This document shows positions 1 to 11,854 of a stretch of DNA of 64,000 bases, piece by piece. Both the position numbers and the translations under genes were made by a program. Under the pieces are notes generated by a model. It did no database searches. It was not told where the DNA came from and was given only the letters and a program-made list of their open reading frames with translations. Positions within the stretch are counted from its first letter, which is position 1, and the number at the start of each line of letters is the position of its first letter. The stretch covers positions 896,578 through 960,577 of the forward strand of contig JAYKAV010002497.1 of NCBI GenBank assembly GCA_035582835.1, written 5' to 3'. This stretch comes from Phoebastria nigripes. Its lineage: Eukaryota; Chordata; Aves; Procellariiformes; Diomedeidae.

Positions 1-1665
1 ATTATATATATTACCTTATCACTGCTGACCACAAAGTTGGAGTGTGCTTGGGAAATTATTCAGCATAGGGTTTTCCATAAGCTTGCAAAAAATGTTTATT
101 GAATAGTATTACCAACCATCAGAATGATCTGTTGCCAGCACTCTGGAAAACTGAAAATACTGCATTTGTTTTCTGTTAATGTTAGACAAGATTGACATAG
201 ATTTATTTTTTATCCAGATATAAAGGGGTAATAAAAGGAAGTTTAAGAACAGCACTATGGACACTTAGCCAATGTGAAAGATCAGTGGCCAGACTTTGAT
301 AATTGACTATAGCTTGTGAATGAACAAAGTTGTTTGTTTTCTGTTGATCAGGCAGTTTTGTGTTTTCCAGATGCAGAGATGAGCTTTCAGCCCCTGGTGT
401 AACATCTGCATATACAATGTAAACAATACAGAATCAAACTGTCACAGCACATTTATTTAATTAAAATGAACTGAACAGTATTAATATCTAAATATTCTAC
501 ATTAGGATCTGTTTCAAAGGAACAGTAATGATGTTAAAACTACTTTTATGGGACTGCAATGATATAAGACAGTATCCTTCAGCTGTGTATTTTCTCCACA
601 AAAAAAGGGAAGGAAATTGAGGTTAAAGAGTAGCTATCATTCTTGTTACTAAGATCCTATTGCTTAGGCACTTATCCCGCATGACCTAATGCTCTGCTAT
701 GAGCAGTCTTTAGTTTTATAGTTTGATAGCAGTTATTTCACCATGGGCTTAAATGCAGGTCAGGCTTGTGGTGTACTAGGCACATAAAACCAAAACCCTG
801 CTACTAAGTTTTGTTTTCAAGTCAGGCTAATTTACGCAGGGTGCCAGAAGAAGCTTTTAGAAACCCAAAATGTGACTGTAACCCAGAATCATTCTCTCAA
901 GATACGCCTGTGAAATAGAAAGTGGCTCTGTCAACAGGTTTGGGGCTTTTTTTAAATTTTATTTTTATTTTTTTAATTTGTTTTCAGTGGTTGTAATATG
1001 TAGGGTTTTTTTTTTTTGGAAAGGATAAGACCACTCTATCTTTGTTGATGAGCTGCATTGTTACATGGTTTCTCAGTTTGCATTGTATTTCAAACAATTA
1101 GCAATCACAGAATTGTATGGCATTTCTGTAGCACTGAACGTATGTCTTTGTATTTGAAGCTTTTTCTTCACAATGACGCAGTAACAAGTTATTTATGTAG
1201 GAGAGCAGGCAGTGATGAAAGCTGTATTAGATTTTATCCTTGCTCTTTTATAATTATCACACATAAATAATGTATTGCCAGAGGCAAATGTAACAATGTA
1301 TTTATATGTACAAGTCCTATACAAGCTCTGTTTCTTTTCTTTTCCCATTTCTAGTAGAACCTGAATCATTAAATTTTTCAGAGATACAGTCATATATGTA
1401 ATTCAACAGTAACAGCGTGTGCTATGTATACTCTTCATCTAGTCTGAAGACTGTGAGTTATCACAACCAACTCTGTCCAACGTTTGAATTTTTAAACTCA
1501 GACTGTAGCAATTAATGCTTTTAGCTCTGAATGTCTCTTTTTCAGTCCTTTGTCAATATATTACGTAAATGGAACCTGACATAGGATTTGCAGCATTCAG
1601 ATCTTCTGGACAAATTCACNCTCAAAGATGAAGTATATAATCTGTTGATGAGTGAGGATCAATAT

Positions 1666-1738
1666 AGAGTCCTAGTTCAAGCTAAAAAAGCTTAGGCTTT
1701 TAATCCTAGAGGTTTCAGGTTCAACTCCTCTTATGCTG
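1666..1738 (+). pseudogene. tRNA-Lys-like relic or head of a tRNA-derived SINE
   Basis: It contains a perfect B-box-like GGTTCAACTCC at 1718-1728, an A-box-like TAGTTCAAGCT 45 bp upstream (tRNA spacing is 44), and an anticodon-loop-like CTTTTAA at 1697-1703 with TTT in the anticodon position. A 4-5 bp stem (TTAGG/CCTAG) flanks the loop. The acceptor stem does not pair and the T stem is partly broken. It is therefore not a functional tRNA gene: either an old pseudogene or the tRNA part of a SINE. Confidence 0.4.
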
Positions 1739-2222
1739 CTATTCTTGAAAATGCTACCATTCTCTAATACATAGTCAACTTCTCCCCTCCCTCCAATTAG
1801 TAATAATAACTACCACCTACACATGGTTTTCTATCCTTTATGAAGAGGCACATTGAATTCTCCTATCAAAAATGGGTATGTACTATTTTTATATGGCTAT
1901 CCAAATTAAAACTGATGAATTTGAATAATATGTAGCTAGTATGCAGTTGGAATTTAAGCCCCTCAAAGTAAAAGCAATTGTGAAGTTGTGATGTGGTTTA
2001 GACAACACACATTTTCTTAATAGTTCTATTCTTAAAAAAAAAAATTATAAGAATGTTATTCAATTTACTATGGAGATATAAAATTACAGTAATGACAGTA
2101 TTTTTTGTTTTGAGTCTGTGAAGAGGACAGGAAACTCAGATAATAAAACCACAGGATACTCCCCTTAACTGTGTGTTTAAAAGATTAGCCACTAGATGAC
2201 GCCTTGATTCTGTTAATCTCTT

Positions 2223-2261
2223 CCCCCCCCGCCCCCCCTTCCCCCCGTCCACGCCCCCCCC
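2223..2261 (-). other. C-rich block with strong G-quadruplex potential on the minus strand
   Basis: Four C runs of 8, 7, 6 and 8 bases (2223-2230, 2232-2238, 2241-2246, 2254-2261) with short spacers. On the minus strand this gives four long G runs with loops of 1, 2 and 7 nt. It sits alone in AT-rich sequence and no gene start is visible beside it. Confidence 0.6.
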
Positions 2262-2910
2262 TCGGCTGATACCTGGACCTGAAATCCTGAAACCGTTTCT
2301 TTAGTAAATCCGGCTGGGAAAGAATGATTTTCACATATTTTTAAATGATAATTTTGAAGGCCTTCTACTGAAGTAAATTAAATTATTTCAATTTTCACTG
2401 CTGCTTTTAACTCCAGCCTGTTTTGTGGAGGTTTTGGGTTTTGGGTTTTTTTTGGTCATCAGTTTTCTTCTTCTATCATACCGATAATTTATTTGTCTTG
2501 GACAAAACCCCTTTTAAAAATAGTTTCTCTTCATACCTTTTTTTTTCATTTTTTTCATGTCCCTCTGCTTCACAACTGTAATATAAAAATAGAAGCAGGT
2601 CAGGATAGTGTCCTTTACACCACCCATTAACAGACATTTAACATGCGTGGATAAATGCTTGTATAAATGTGTTTCATTTGGTGCACATTTTTCCTTACCA
2701 GGAGGGCAGGGGGGAATAAACTATACTTCTGTAAAGCATTTTAATACTGGCATAACTGTATTCATTTTATGATATGTACTCATACATTTGTAAAAATTAT
2801 CACTGATCTTGGAACTGACATGTTTATATCCATAAATAATTCCTGTGTGGACCAGGCTAGAGAGAGACTGAAATCTTCTGTTTAACCACAGATCAAGGCA
2901 AGCGTTGTAG

Positions 2911-2952
2911 TTCCTCATTTGTTGTTCCTCATTTGTTATTCCTCATTCGTTA
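2911..2952 (+). repeat. Short tandem repeat, 14 bp x 3
   Basis: Three consecutive units TTCCTCATTTGTTG, TTCCTCATTTGTTA and TTCCTCATTCGTTA, differing by one or two bases. No function is apparent. Confidence 0.8.
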
Positions 2953-5900
2953 GTCTCTGCACTAATAAACTTCAGGTCTGTAGTCTGTGATACACAAGCA
3001 GGTTACCATAGTATAACAAATTAACATGGGTCAGCTGCTCCACAGTAAACTCTGTGCATGTTTCTACCTGGCAGTTTCTTGCCATTAATCTAGGAGAAAT
3101 AACAACAGCCTCCCTTCCAATGAAAGATGAGGAATTTCCTCATTTTTGGTTAAGCAGTACTTCAGTGTAGACATTTGCAGGTGGACATTTGCATGTGAGC
3201 AGTTCCTGGCATCAAGTTGACCAACAGGAACTATTTCCTTTGTGATAATTTTTTTGTGTGTCAAAGGGCTGCACTAGGCCATCCTTTACAAAAAACTTAC
3301 TATAACGGATCTTGTATGATAGGACATTGCTATGTTCCTATGCACACTTGGCTGTTTTGCTGACAAAATCCAGCCTCATTAGATGGGTTTGTAACTGGAA
3401 GAGATGCTATCCACTCTTTGAAACTTTTAAATTATTTAAAAATAAACTTTAACGAAAATGCTATCTGATTTTCTATGTGAAATATTTAATGACAACTGAT
3501 GAATATTGTTATGCTAAATGTAATAGAAATCAGCGATGGAGTTGTTCGAGGGGCGTCTCAGAGATGGGACTCAGAAGTCTGGCTCTGACTGCAAAAGGAA
3601 GCTGGGAGCTTATATAAAATGACACTGGGAGCCAGTATTATTTTGTCAGCAGTATTTTTAGTGACTGTGTGTTGGCTAGAGAATTCTGTTGTTTGGTAAA
3701 GTAGATTTGATTTGGACAAGATAAAAACTGGGCTTTACTAGCTTACATCAGTTTTGTATTTATAATTTTAGTGACAAAAGGAGGTTTCTGGCAATAAGCC
3801 TTTGCAGTGTAGACCAGACTTTTGAGGAATTTTTCTATGTTGAAGATGATAGTATAGAAAAAAATATATGCTTATTGTCTTACTCATTTTATTAAAAATA
3901 TCATTATATAAATTCTCTTTTAAAAATAATCACTAAATTAGAACATTTGTCTTCAGAGCAGATGCTGCAAATTCTTCTGTGGCTTCAAGTAACTTCATAA
4001 AGGGCCATGGAGCGTATCAGTATTAAGTATTTAAGAAAGCTTGCCTATATCTTGCATTAGAAAGGACAGGCATGCTGTACTTTGCAGCTCATTTCACCAT
4101 TCAGTGATGTGGTTACAATCTTAACACGTTAAGGAGAGCTACATAAACCAAGAGTTATTTTTTTTCCCTCTCTAATTAATACTGCCAGACAATAAGACCT
4201 GGCATTGAACTAGATATAGAAGTTCTCAGATTGAATCCTCTCCTACCTAAAGATGTTCTCTGGCATCTTTTTTGATGCATAATCATTATAATGCAGGGGA
4301 AAAAATGGTGATAAAAGCACCAGGCTACCTTTATGCTCTTCAGTCAGTGGAGATTAATTACTGCTGATGCAGCTGACAGGAAAAGATAGGAGTAGTAATG
4401 GTTTTCATTACCAAAACCTAATGGAGTGGTCAGGAAAGAAGGATAAATTGTAATCTTTTAACAATCTGAGACCAACTGATTGAAGTGTTTCCGTATTTTT
4501 TTCTTTACTCCAAGTGGAATCCAGAAAACAACTAAGACATGCAGCCCAAATGCTCTAGCATTGATCTAATATTTGAGAAAGTGATTTGGACTGTAAACTG
4601 CTTAAGGTGAAACTGACTGTTCTGTGTGAATCTGTATACATATGTGACTGCAGAATTATATCCAGAGTGTATATATTTAGAAGTCTTGATTCTTACTATT
4701 GTTGATAATCTAGGCAAAGGACTACATACATTTTAAATATTTCGCAGGCCCAGATTTTTAGATAAGTTGTTGCACTGTTGTTATATCCAATAGAGTGATA
4801 CTGATTTATTCTATGAAAGTATTTTAATCTGTGTCTACTTCCATTAGGAAACAAATTTGCAGTGAGAGATGGATTATTTGGGCCTTTTTTTAACCCTATT
4901 CCAAGGTGCCAAAATATGTTCTACTTTTCATTGGAAGATTCCTAATGTGTTCTAGGTCTCATTTTATTTAAATTACTTGCACTAGGACAGCTACAGAGTT
5001 CTGTCATATACTTTATAAATAAAAACACATATCTGAGAAGTTATTATAGTGTTTTCATGCACAGCCTTGCTTATAGTTTGTTTATATTGAGATCTACAGT
5101 AAGCCAAACAGATTTTTTTTCTTTATTTATGACTTCGGGAGGCATTGACTTTCTTCTCTGAAACAAAAGACAAACATAAACTGTATCAACAGATTATAGA
5201 GATTTATCCTTGTGAAAAAACAGGTTATGAAAACCTGTAAACCCAAGTCTGAGCTCAAGGGCCAGAATCTTCATTGCCTTGCACTTCATACTGTGTCAAT
5301 GGAACATTACGGTTTAAACTACTCCACTGAAATGTGTTCTGCAATTCCTTTGAGTTAACTTGTTCCATGGAAAGAGTTCAGCCAGCTGGTACGAGATCAT
5401 CTCCTGACAAATATTACCCTCTTGTAGTATACTGCATTGTCCCTGTAGAATCTCATAGTGTAGGTACAATACAAGCTAAGTGAGGTGAGTCAGGTAGGAC
5501 GAGGTGTAACCAAAACAGTCTGATAACCCTACTGCTGTGAGCAGATGTTGTATCTGGAAGTCCAAATCAGGGCAAGGGCTGGAGCTTGCTAGACTTCTGT
5601 TGGGGACCACACTGGATCCTGCAGCCCGATGGCCAACAGTTAATTTATTCCTGCCACTGTGATTTAGTCACAGTCAATGTTCATTTTGCTCTGCTGCAGA
5701 ATGACTATGCAATCAGCATGACAGTAGAAAATCTGGTTCTGCTTCCCATTTTAAATGGCACAAGTTCACTAAAACAGAAATACTTCAATTATGATCATAC
5801 AAAGCCCTTCTCTGGAAAACAGTTATTTTCCTTTAGTGACTTTTGATGTGCTAACATTTTAACTAAGTGTTCGTGTTTTCTGTGTATTCAGTTTATGCCA

Positions 5901-7199
5901 TCAAGGAAAGCAATTTGCTGTAATGCGACTCAAGGCACCCATTAGTAGCAAACAGCAATCTGTGTTTTTAGAGAACCAAGGCTGTTATTTCACAAAGGGA
6001 GCCATTCAACTCTGCCTTAATCCTCTAACCAGTAAAGCTCATCTTCCAGGTGTTACTCCTGACTATTTTACTGATATTGGCTTCTCAAAAATGTTTAGAA
6101 AATGAGCGTCTAATTTAGATTAAGTTGCTGGTGATTTATTTAAAAAAATACAATGTGATATATATCTATATAAATAATCGTAAATTCTAAAATTTTTTTT
6201 GAGATAACATAAAAAATTGCCATATGTCACATGCTTTTATTTTTAGTTGCATGTTTTGAACATCTAAGTGAAAAGAAAAATGTTTAACTTAAAAACCTTA
6301 TTCCTAAAGGTTCAGGAAGTTTATTGCATTCTTTTGTTGTTGAATCTTGGAAGCAGATATCAATAACAGTGAATAGTAATACACATTTTCCTGACACTGA
6401 TACTTTGAATGCATTAAATTCTGCAGCTTCAGAGTCTATAGTCTGTGTTATCAGTAGATGTGTATGACCTGACTCAGGATCTGATCTGGCTGAACGGAAT
6501 AAATGACTCCATGGAAGTGCTCTGACTTAAGTAGAACTACTTGCAAAACCAGCTCCAATTTACAGTTAGAAGCCCTTATAATTATTTCAAAAGTTGACAT
6601 TTAATTAAAAAGGTGTAAAGAAAAGATAAATTATATATTTTGAGCATGTACTGTTGGCTCACTTGTCATGCCAACTGAATTTTACTATGACTTTACTTGC
6701 TTCTGTGACAAAGGCTCAATAGCCTTTCACTGATCAAGCTAGAATGTATGACCATGGAGTATGGTGTTTTTCAATCAAAGAATCAATGTATTGAAAAGAC
6801 ATACTAAAGTATCCAGTTGGGTTTTAGGACTACGGCATTGTATGGCATGTTGGAAGAGCATTGCTTTAGTCTGGCCATCAGAAAATTTAAGCAATCTTTG
6901 GCTTTAGGGTGCTTCCAGGGAAAACATATACTTATTCTTCAGTTATTAAAATCCTTTTTTCCTACACACATGTAGGAAGAGATGAGCAAATTTTGAAAAA
7001 ACAAGTGATCAGATACTAGAGATAGATAGCCAGAAAAAGACAAATCAGAGAATTGAGTAAGTAGCAAAAATATTAAATATTATAAGATAGTCAATAAAAC
7101 AAGTACTACTGTGAGCAGCAGAACTACTGAAGCTTGGTTTCCTATGGATTTTGTCTCATGGCTGAATTCATTGGCATCAAGATATGAACTCCAGCCAAA

Positions 7200-7385
7200 G
7201 GTTTTCCATGGTTACAGGCATTTATCACGTTTTTATCCTAAGTGATTTTTCTGGGACTTTATAAGCATAAGTTCACCCTGTAGCCTGTCTTTTACTGAAG
7301 GCATTCTATCTGGCTATTAATTTTCATACAAAATTGTAGAACTGTTATATCTTAGAGAGTCTTTATCCTTTGTCAGATTTGGTTG
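7200..7385 (+). repeat. Diverged direct repeat, copy A
   Basis: Pairs with 7870-8025. Shared stretches include TTTTTCTGGG, GTAGCCT, TTACTG-AGG, TCTAT-TGGC and ATATCTT in the same order and spacing. The family is not recognised. Copy B lies directly downstream (in its 3' direction) of the CR1 fragment at 8080-8230, so the pair may be degraded element ends or a local duplication. Confidence 0.5.
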
Positions 7386-7869
7386 GCCAATCTACACTGG
7401 GCAACTGGTTCAAAAGCTGTGGGGGTGTGGGCAAACAAATATTGTGGACACCTATGCCTCATTTTCTTAACAAATGAGGCTACCAAGCCTCTCTCTCCCC
7501 AAAATGTAAATACATGTGTGTGGAAACGTGCATATGTATAAATCCAAAAGTGAATGAAATAGAGGTGACAGAAAAAAAACAGTTAAGAAACTGTAGGAAA
7601 ATGCTTGACTTCGGGTGCAGTGACAAAAGGCAGCAAAGGGCACTACATATTAAAAGCAGTTCAAAGGAATGCCCTTTGCAGCTTTCACAGGGAGATATCC
7701 TATTTAACTTTCATGCCATGGTTTAAATCTGAAGTCATAACTAAGTTTACAGGAAAAGCCTTCGTGAAGGGTTTATCAGATTTTCAGAAAGCCTTTCTAT
7801 GACAGACTGTTACCTAAACTAAAACCAGAAGGAATCAAAAGTATAGCAACATGAAAACAGGTAAAGAGA

Positions 7870-8025
7870 ATTTCCAATGGTTCTTAAGGCTTTTTTCTGG
7901 GTCTTGGTAAACATGAGTTTATGCTGTAGCCTTTCTCTTACTGCAGGTACTCTATTTGGCCATTTTTTTCATGAAACTGGAAAGAGTATAATATCTTTGA
8001 GATCTTCCTGACAGTCTTTTTGTCA
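7870..8025 (+). repeat. Diverged direct repeat, copy B
   Basis: Second copy of the repeat at 7200-7385, about 645 bp away in the same orientation. The match covers some 120 bp with substitutions and a small deletion before TTTTTTCTGGG. A minus-strand stretch, GAAGATCTCAAAGATATTAT, vaguely recalls the CR1 end (GATGATCTCCAGAGGTCCCT). Confidence 0.5.
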
Positions 8026-8079
8026 ACTATTACTACAGGTACAATGAAAGACTCAGCTTTATTTGCTAATGGAAGAAAG

Positions 8080-8230
8080 TGGATACCAAGGTTGGACCGT
8101 AGAGACTCCACAAGCTCATCTGCCAGCCTCTTCCAGTCCTCCATTATCTTTTGAGTGCAGAGGTGTTGCCTAATGTCCACCTGAAGTTTCCGTGCTACAA
8201 TTTAAGTCTGTTACTTCCTGTCCTGTCTTT
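8080..8230 (-). mobile_element. Old CR1 LINE 3' fragment
   Basis: The minus strand reads GACAGGACAGGAAG, then ACTTAAATTGTAGCACGG, then TTCAGGTGGACATTAGGCAA, GGAAGAGGCTGGCAGATGAG and TTGTGGAGTCTC. This follows, in order, the CR1 3' region as I know it (dropped-G form of GACAGGACNAGAGGNAATGG, CTTAAGTTGC, TTTAGGTTGGATATTAGG, GGNCAGGCTGCCCAGGGAGG, GTGGTGGAGTC). It is strongly diverged. The 80-codon ORF over it is a by-product of the repeat, not a gene. The 3' end of the element may reach to about 7975. Confidence 0.65.
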
Positions 8231-11200
8231 CTTTTCCTGTCTTTGGGTATGGATGATAGTGTGCCCTCATTCCGTTAACAGCAGCCTTTCATGTTTGTAT
8301 TCTTATGCCAAGTAGAGTCTCTGTTTGCTGTCACATAAGGTGAAGCTCCTAATCTTTCCATGGATTCCTCCACCTCTAAGAACTCTGGAATATGTACTGT
8401 CATCTATTGCATTCCCATTTCTATTTAATGATGACTGAAGCACAGCAGTGTGAGATATAATTAAAGCAAGTCTGATATTTAGAGAATAACTGACAAAATT
8501 TTTGCAGCTATTGAAAAGCTTGTCTGGTTAATTTTATTTTAAATCTCATTTTCACAAAATGATTTCTTCTAATCTTCACCATCTGCATAACAAGTGTAAT
8601 CAGCAAGCTGAAATTGAAATATCTGCAACCTCTGCCCTTCAAATCAATCACAAATTAAACCTGAAAAGAATGTGTTCTAGTGGGAAAAAACCTTCCTAAG
8701 AAATCCTTTCTATCAATCTCTCCCCACTAAGCCAAAATATGTACCCTTGCGTAAAAAGAATACAAATAAATGTAATTAAACAGCTTTTTTTGGTGAAATT
8801 TTATTTGTCTTCGTCAGATCTTGAAGTAAATGCTGATTTAGAATCCTCACACTTTTTGCCAGATGGCAGTGGAGTAGACAGCTTTCACAAGCAGCAAATC
8901 AGCAGAGCGTGTAGGATTTTCATGGAAAATTTGAAAGCCATTGTGTGCACACAGTACATAGGTGACCCTTCAGAGCTTAATAGAAAGATAGCATCTTAGG
9001 AACTAGCCACAGAACATTATTGGTAGGAGCATTTACAACATTATTTTACAGTGTTTGCCTGCAGTGTTTCTCTCTTCTTTTAACAGTTGATAAGAAAATG
9101 CTAGTTGACTTTTAGGAAGAAAAATTGGCTCAATGCAGAGGATTTTTAGAAATTCCACCATAAACATTTCTTACACACACCTTTGTCATTGTCATTTGAA
9201 AAGTCCAGTGACAGCTAATGGTACTGACTCTTTGCCCAGTACTGTACTCACTAGGAAGTGCTTTTGTTACAGTACAGGCTTTTCTGTTTTCTGGATCAGA
9301 AGGTTGCCGGTAAATTCCCTTCCTGTTAGCTGTATTTGAGTAATATTCTCTATGAGGAAAAGAATCAGTGCAAATGCTAATCCTTCAAAACAGCTGAGAC
9401 AGCACTGCATGCCAGAGGGCTGAAAAAATGTGAAAGAACATTCTTTGATTTACCAGTGAGGTCCGTTCCTCCAGTGCAAGTATTTAATCTGCTGACAAGG
9501 AGATAAGGGACTTTGTACAGCTGAGAGACCAACCTAACACCACAAATATGATACAAACAAGTATATCTTTGGAAGTAATTATAATGCAACATAATGAATA
9601 TCTCCTCTGTCTCCAGTTCTGTACATAGAGTTGTAAAGGATGCTGCAAGTTCTTGCGTATCAGTATGTGCAGGAAGAAAATGTTGGTTTGGACCGTAAAA
9701 AACCTTGCACATTTTCTCACTGCCTGTTAAAAAGTCTGGAATTTTCATTTCCAAAATTGGCAAAAAAATAGGGTCAGATCCAGTTTTCTCCTAATCAAAG
9801 TCTACTCAAATGCCCAATTGCCTACTTCATTTACTTCCCAACCATATCCATTAGATGAAACTAGTAAGCATAATAAGAAATCAATTGAAGAATGCTTGCT
9901 TTCCATCTTCAAACTCATAATTTGAGAATTAATGATAGTTCTTTGTGATATATGAAAGCTTTTCCTTTGTTTTATGATTTGGCGTGAAGTTATGAAACCC
10001 TGCATTGTGCAGGCTTACTCCTGGCAAGAACCAACTATGAGAAATGTCACTGATTAAAACATGCACATTTTGTTTCCTAGTGATTACTTTGTTCTGATAA
10101 CATTTTGAAAGCTTAATGAACTGTGGTACTACTTAGCCTAGTAACTAGCAGAGACTTAGAAATAGGAATTAAATGTTTCTACTGGAAAGTCCAGGTCTGG
10201 CTGAATAAGAAAAAATAAGGAGTTTACCAACTTCAAGTGCAGTTTCTCCTATATGAACTAACATTAGAGCATTGCTCAATTGAAGTACACAGGAAGTTTG
10301 ACACCAGGTCAACTTTTATCAGGAGAAGCAAAGTCCAATTCATAAAAATATCCCTGCATACGCACTTATATGCCCATGGCCATGTAAGTATTAGTGACAT
10401 ATTAATCAGATTTGGGTTTTTGCAGATGTAACCTTGTGTTCAGCTGGGAGACTGTCTCACTCCTTTCCTTCCCTGAGCTATTGACAGTGAGTAGGCTAAG
10501 CAGCAGATGGAGATGGGGAGAAAGCATATGTTCCTCCATTTCTGCAAAGTTTTTTTCCACCTCTTTTCTCTAATTCCCTACCACCGATCTGTTTAGTGAA
10601 TTTCCACTCCTCCTATACTAAACAGAAGATGGGGGCCTATGGACAAGAGGGAATTGAAATGGTGATAAAGTTTATGTGGAAGTTTATATACCTGCAAGGC
10701 AAGGTTGTAGGAAAGACAGTATATTTTATTAGAATAATTCATATAGTTGGGAAAAAACACATGAGCTTTTGCGCATACAAGCCCTTCTTCAGTTCTGTGG
10801 AATGTGTGCACACATTTTGTTGAATAATTTCAGTTTCTATCTACTGAAGTAGTGCTCACCATCCATGGTTAACTTAAACTTGCCTTTAGCAAAGAACATT
10901 AATTCTTTTGAAAAACCCTAAATAAAACTGAGAAGAGTTGTATGGAAATGACTTTTCTTTTTAAAGTCTCTGAAAGGTGGGTACAAGGTGAAGATTGCAG
11001 CATGCTGGGTACTCTTTATGCACAAGGGTACCTGCAGTCTGTGTACTCTGCAGTTTTCCTCTTATAGCCATGAGTATGCCTTAGTTTTCTCAACATGGAG
11101 CAACTCTTGAATGTAGAGTTTGCTTCAAACAGCGGACTTCTCCACTGGGATTATTAGTAGGATTCCAATTCTAACTGGAGTTTAGCAGCATTGTCAGTGA

Positions 11201-11584
11201 TCCACATTAGGATCGTATTAAGGAGCTACAGCATTTCACATTGGCCATGAGACATTTGTCAGGTGATAACTACTAGCAGCTATAGACCTGGGCCAAATTC
11301 AAATGAATAACCTAGATGTGAAAGGCCATGTATCATGTTCAGTGAGCCATTCTGTTGCCTGAAACTGTGGACTTAGTGATCCAAGACTAAATTAAATAGA
11401 AACAATCCAACAAATGTCCGATTTTACTCAGTCATCCAAACATATTACGATATTACAGCACTGTGGAGAGATATACTGTGGTTGAGATAATTGTGACTGT
11501 TAATGTTCAGCCTTGTTGCTAAAGGACATTCCTCTGGAAATGATTACAAAGATGTAGGAAAGCATTATTTGAAAGACAATTACT

Positions 11585-11622
11585 TTTATTTAACTGCAGA
11601 CTGAAAAGCAAAGGAATTTATT
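11585..11622 (-). terminator. RBP2: Candidate RBP2 poly(A) signals
   Basis: Two AATAAA hexamers on the minus strand, at 11622-11617 and 11590-11585, lie 179-216 nt past the stop codon. This would give a short 3' UTR, as usual for this gene. The sites are inferred from the hexamer and spacing only. Confidence 0.5.
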
Positions 11623-11800
11623 ATGTTTGTAACTGTTTGATGTTATTTCTATAAAATGTGTTTGTTTCCATAAACAGGCACAAAATACATTCACATAGCA
11701 GTGTCAAAGAACTATTGCAAATCTGGCTTGGTTCTTCTTTGTAGACAAAACATAACAGCATAATAGTGTGATGAAGATGTGGGTGGCTTTCTGGTCAATT

Positions 11801-11854
11801 TTAGTTTTTCTTCTTAAATACCTGATGGCACACTTGGTCTTCACATGTCAGTTC
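11801..11854 (-). CDS. RBP2: RBP2 coding exon 4 with stop
   Basis: 54 bp after the acceptor CTGTAG: 17 codons and TAA. It reads [17 protein letters not shown], the last two beta strands of the barrel. Human RBP2 reads ELTCGDQVCRQVFKKK, so the match is unmistakable despite the short length. The final Asn is an addition relative to the human end. Confidence 0.96.
   Translation of the reverse strand, partial: ELTCEDQVCHQVFKKKN

Larger units (their letters stand above)
1..11800. other. Downstream flank of RBP2, no coding exon recognised
   Basis: AT-rich DNA with scattered chance ORFs, the longest 128 codons at 9377-9763 on the minus strand. None resembles a protein I know, and none shows a consistent exon structure. 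In human the next gene on this side is COPB2; I looked for its WD-repeat exons and saw none. Separate entries cover the C-rich block, the tRNA-like relic, the CR1 fragment and the repeat pair. Confidence 0.6.

Noticed and set aside
7938..8180. Possible small gene with MEDWKRLADELVESL
   Set aside because: The underlying DNA follows the CR1 3' region in order; treated as a repeat.
9377..9763. 128-codon minus-strand ORF
   Set aside because: No recognisable domain or family match and no splice partners; the length is within what chance gives in 64 kb of this composition.
1..11800. COPB2 exons, expected from human gene order
   Set aside because: No WD-repeat or COPB2-like exon could be read on either strand, so COPB2 must lie beyond the left edge or elsewhere.
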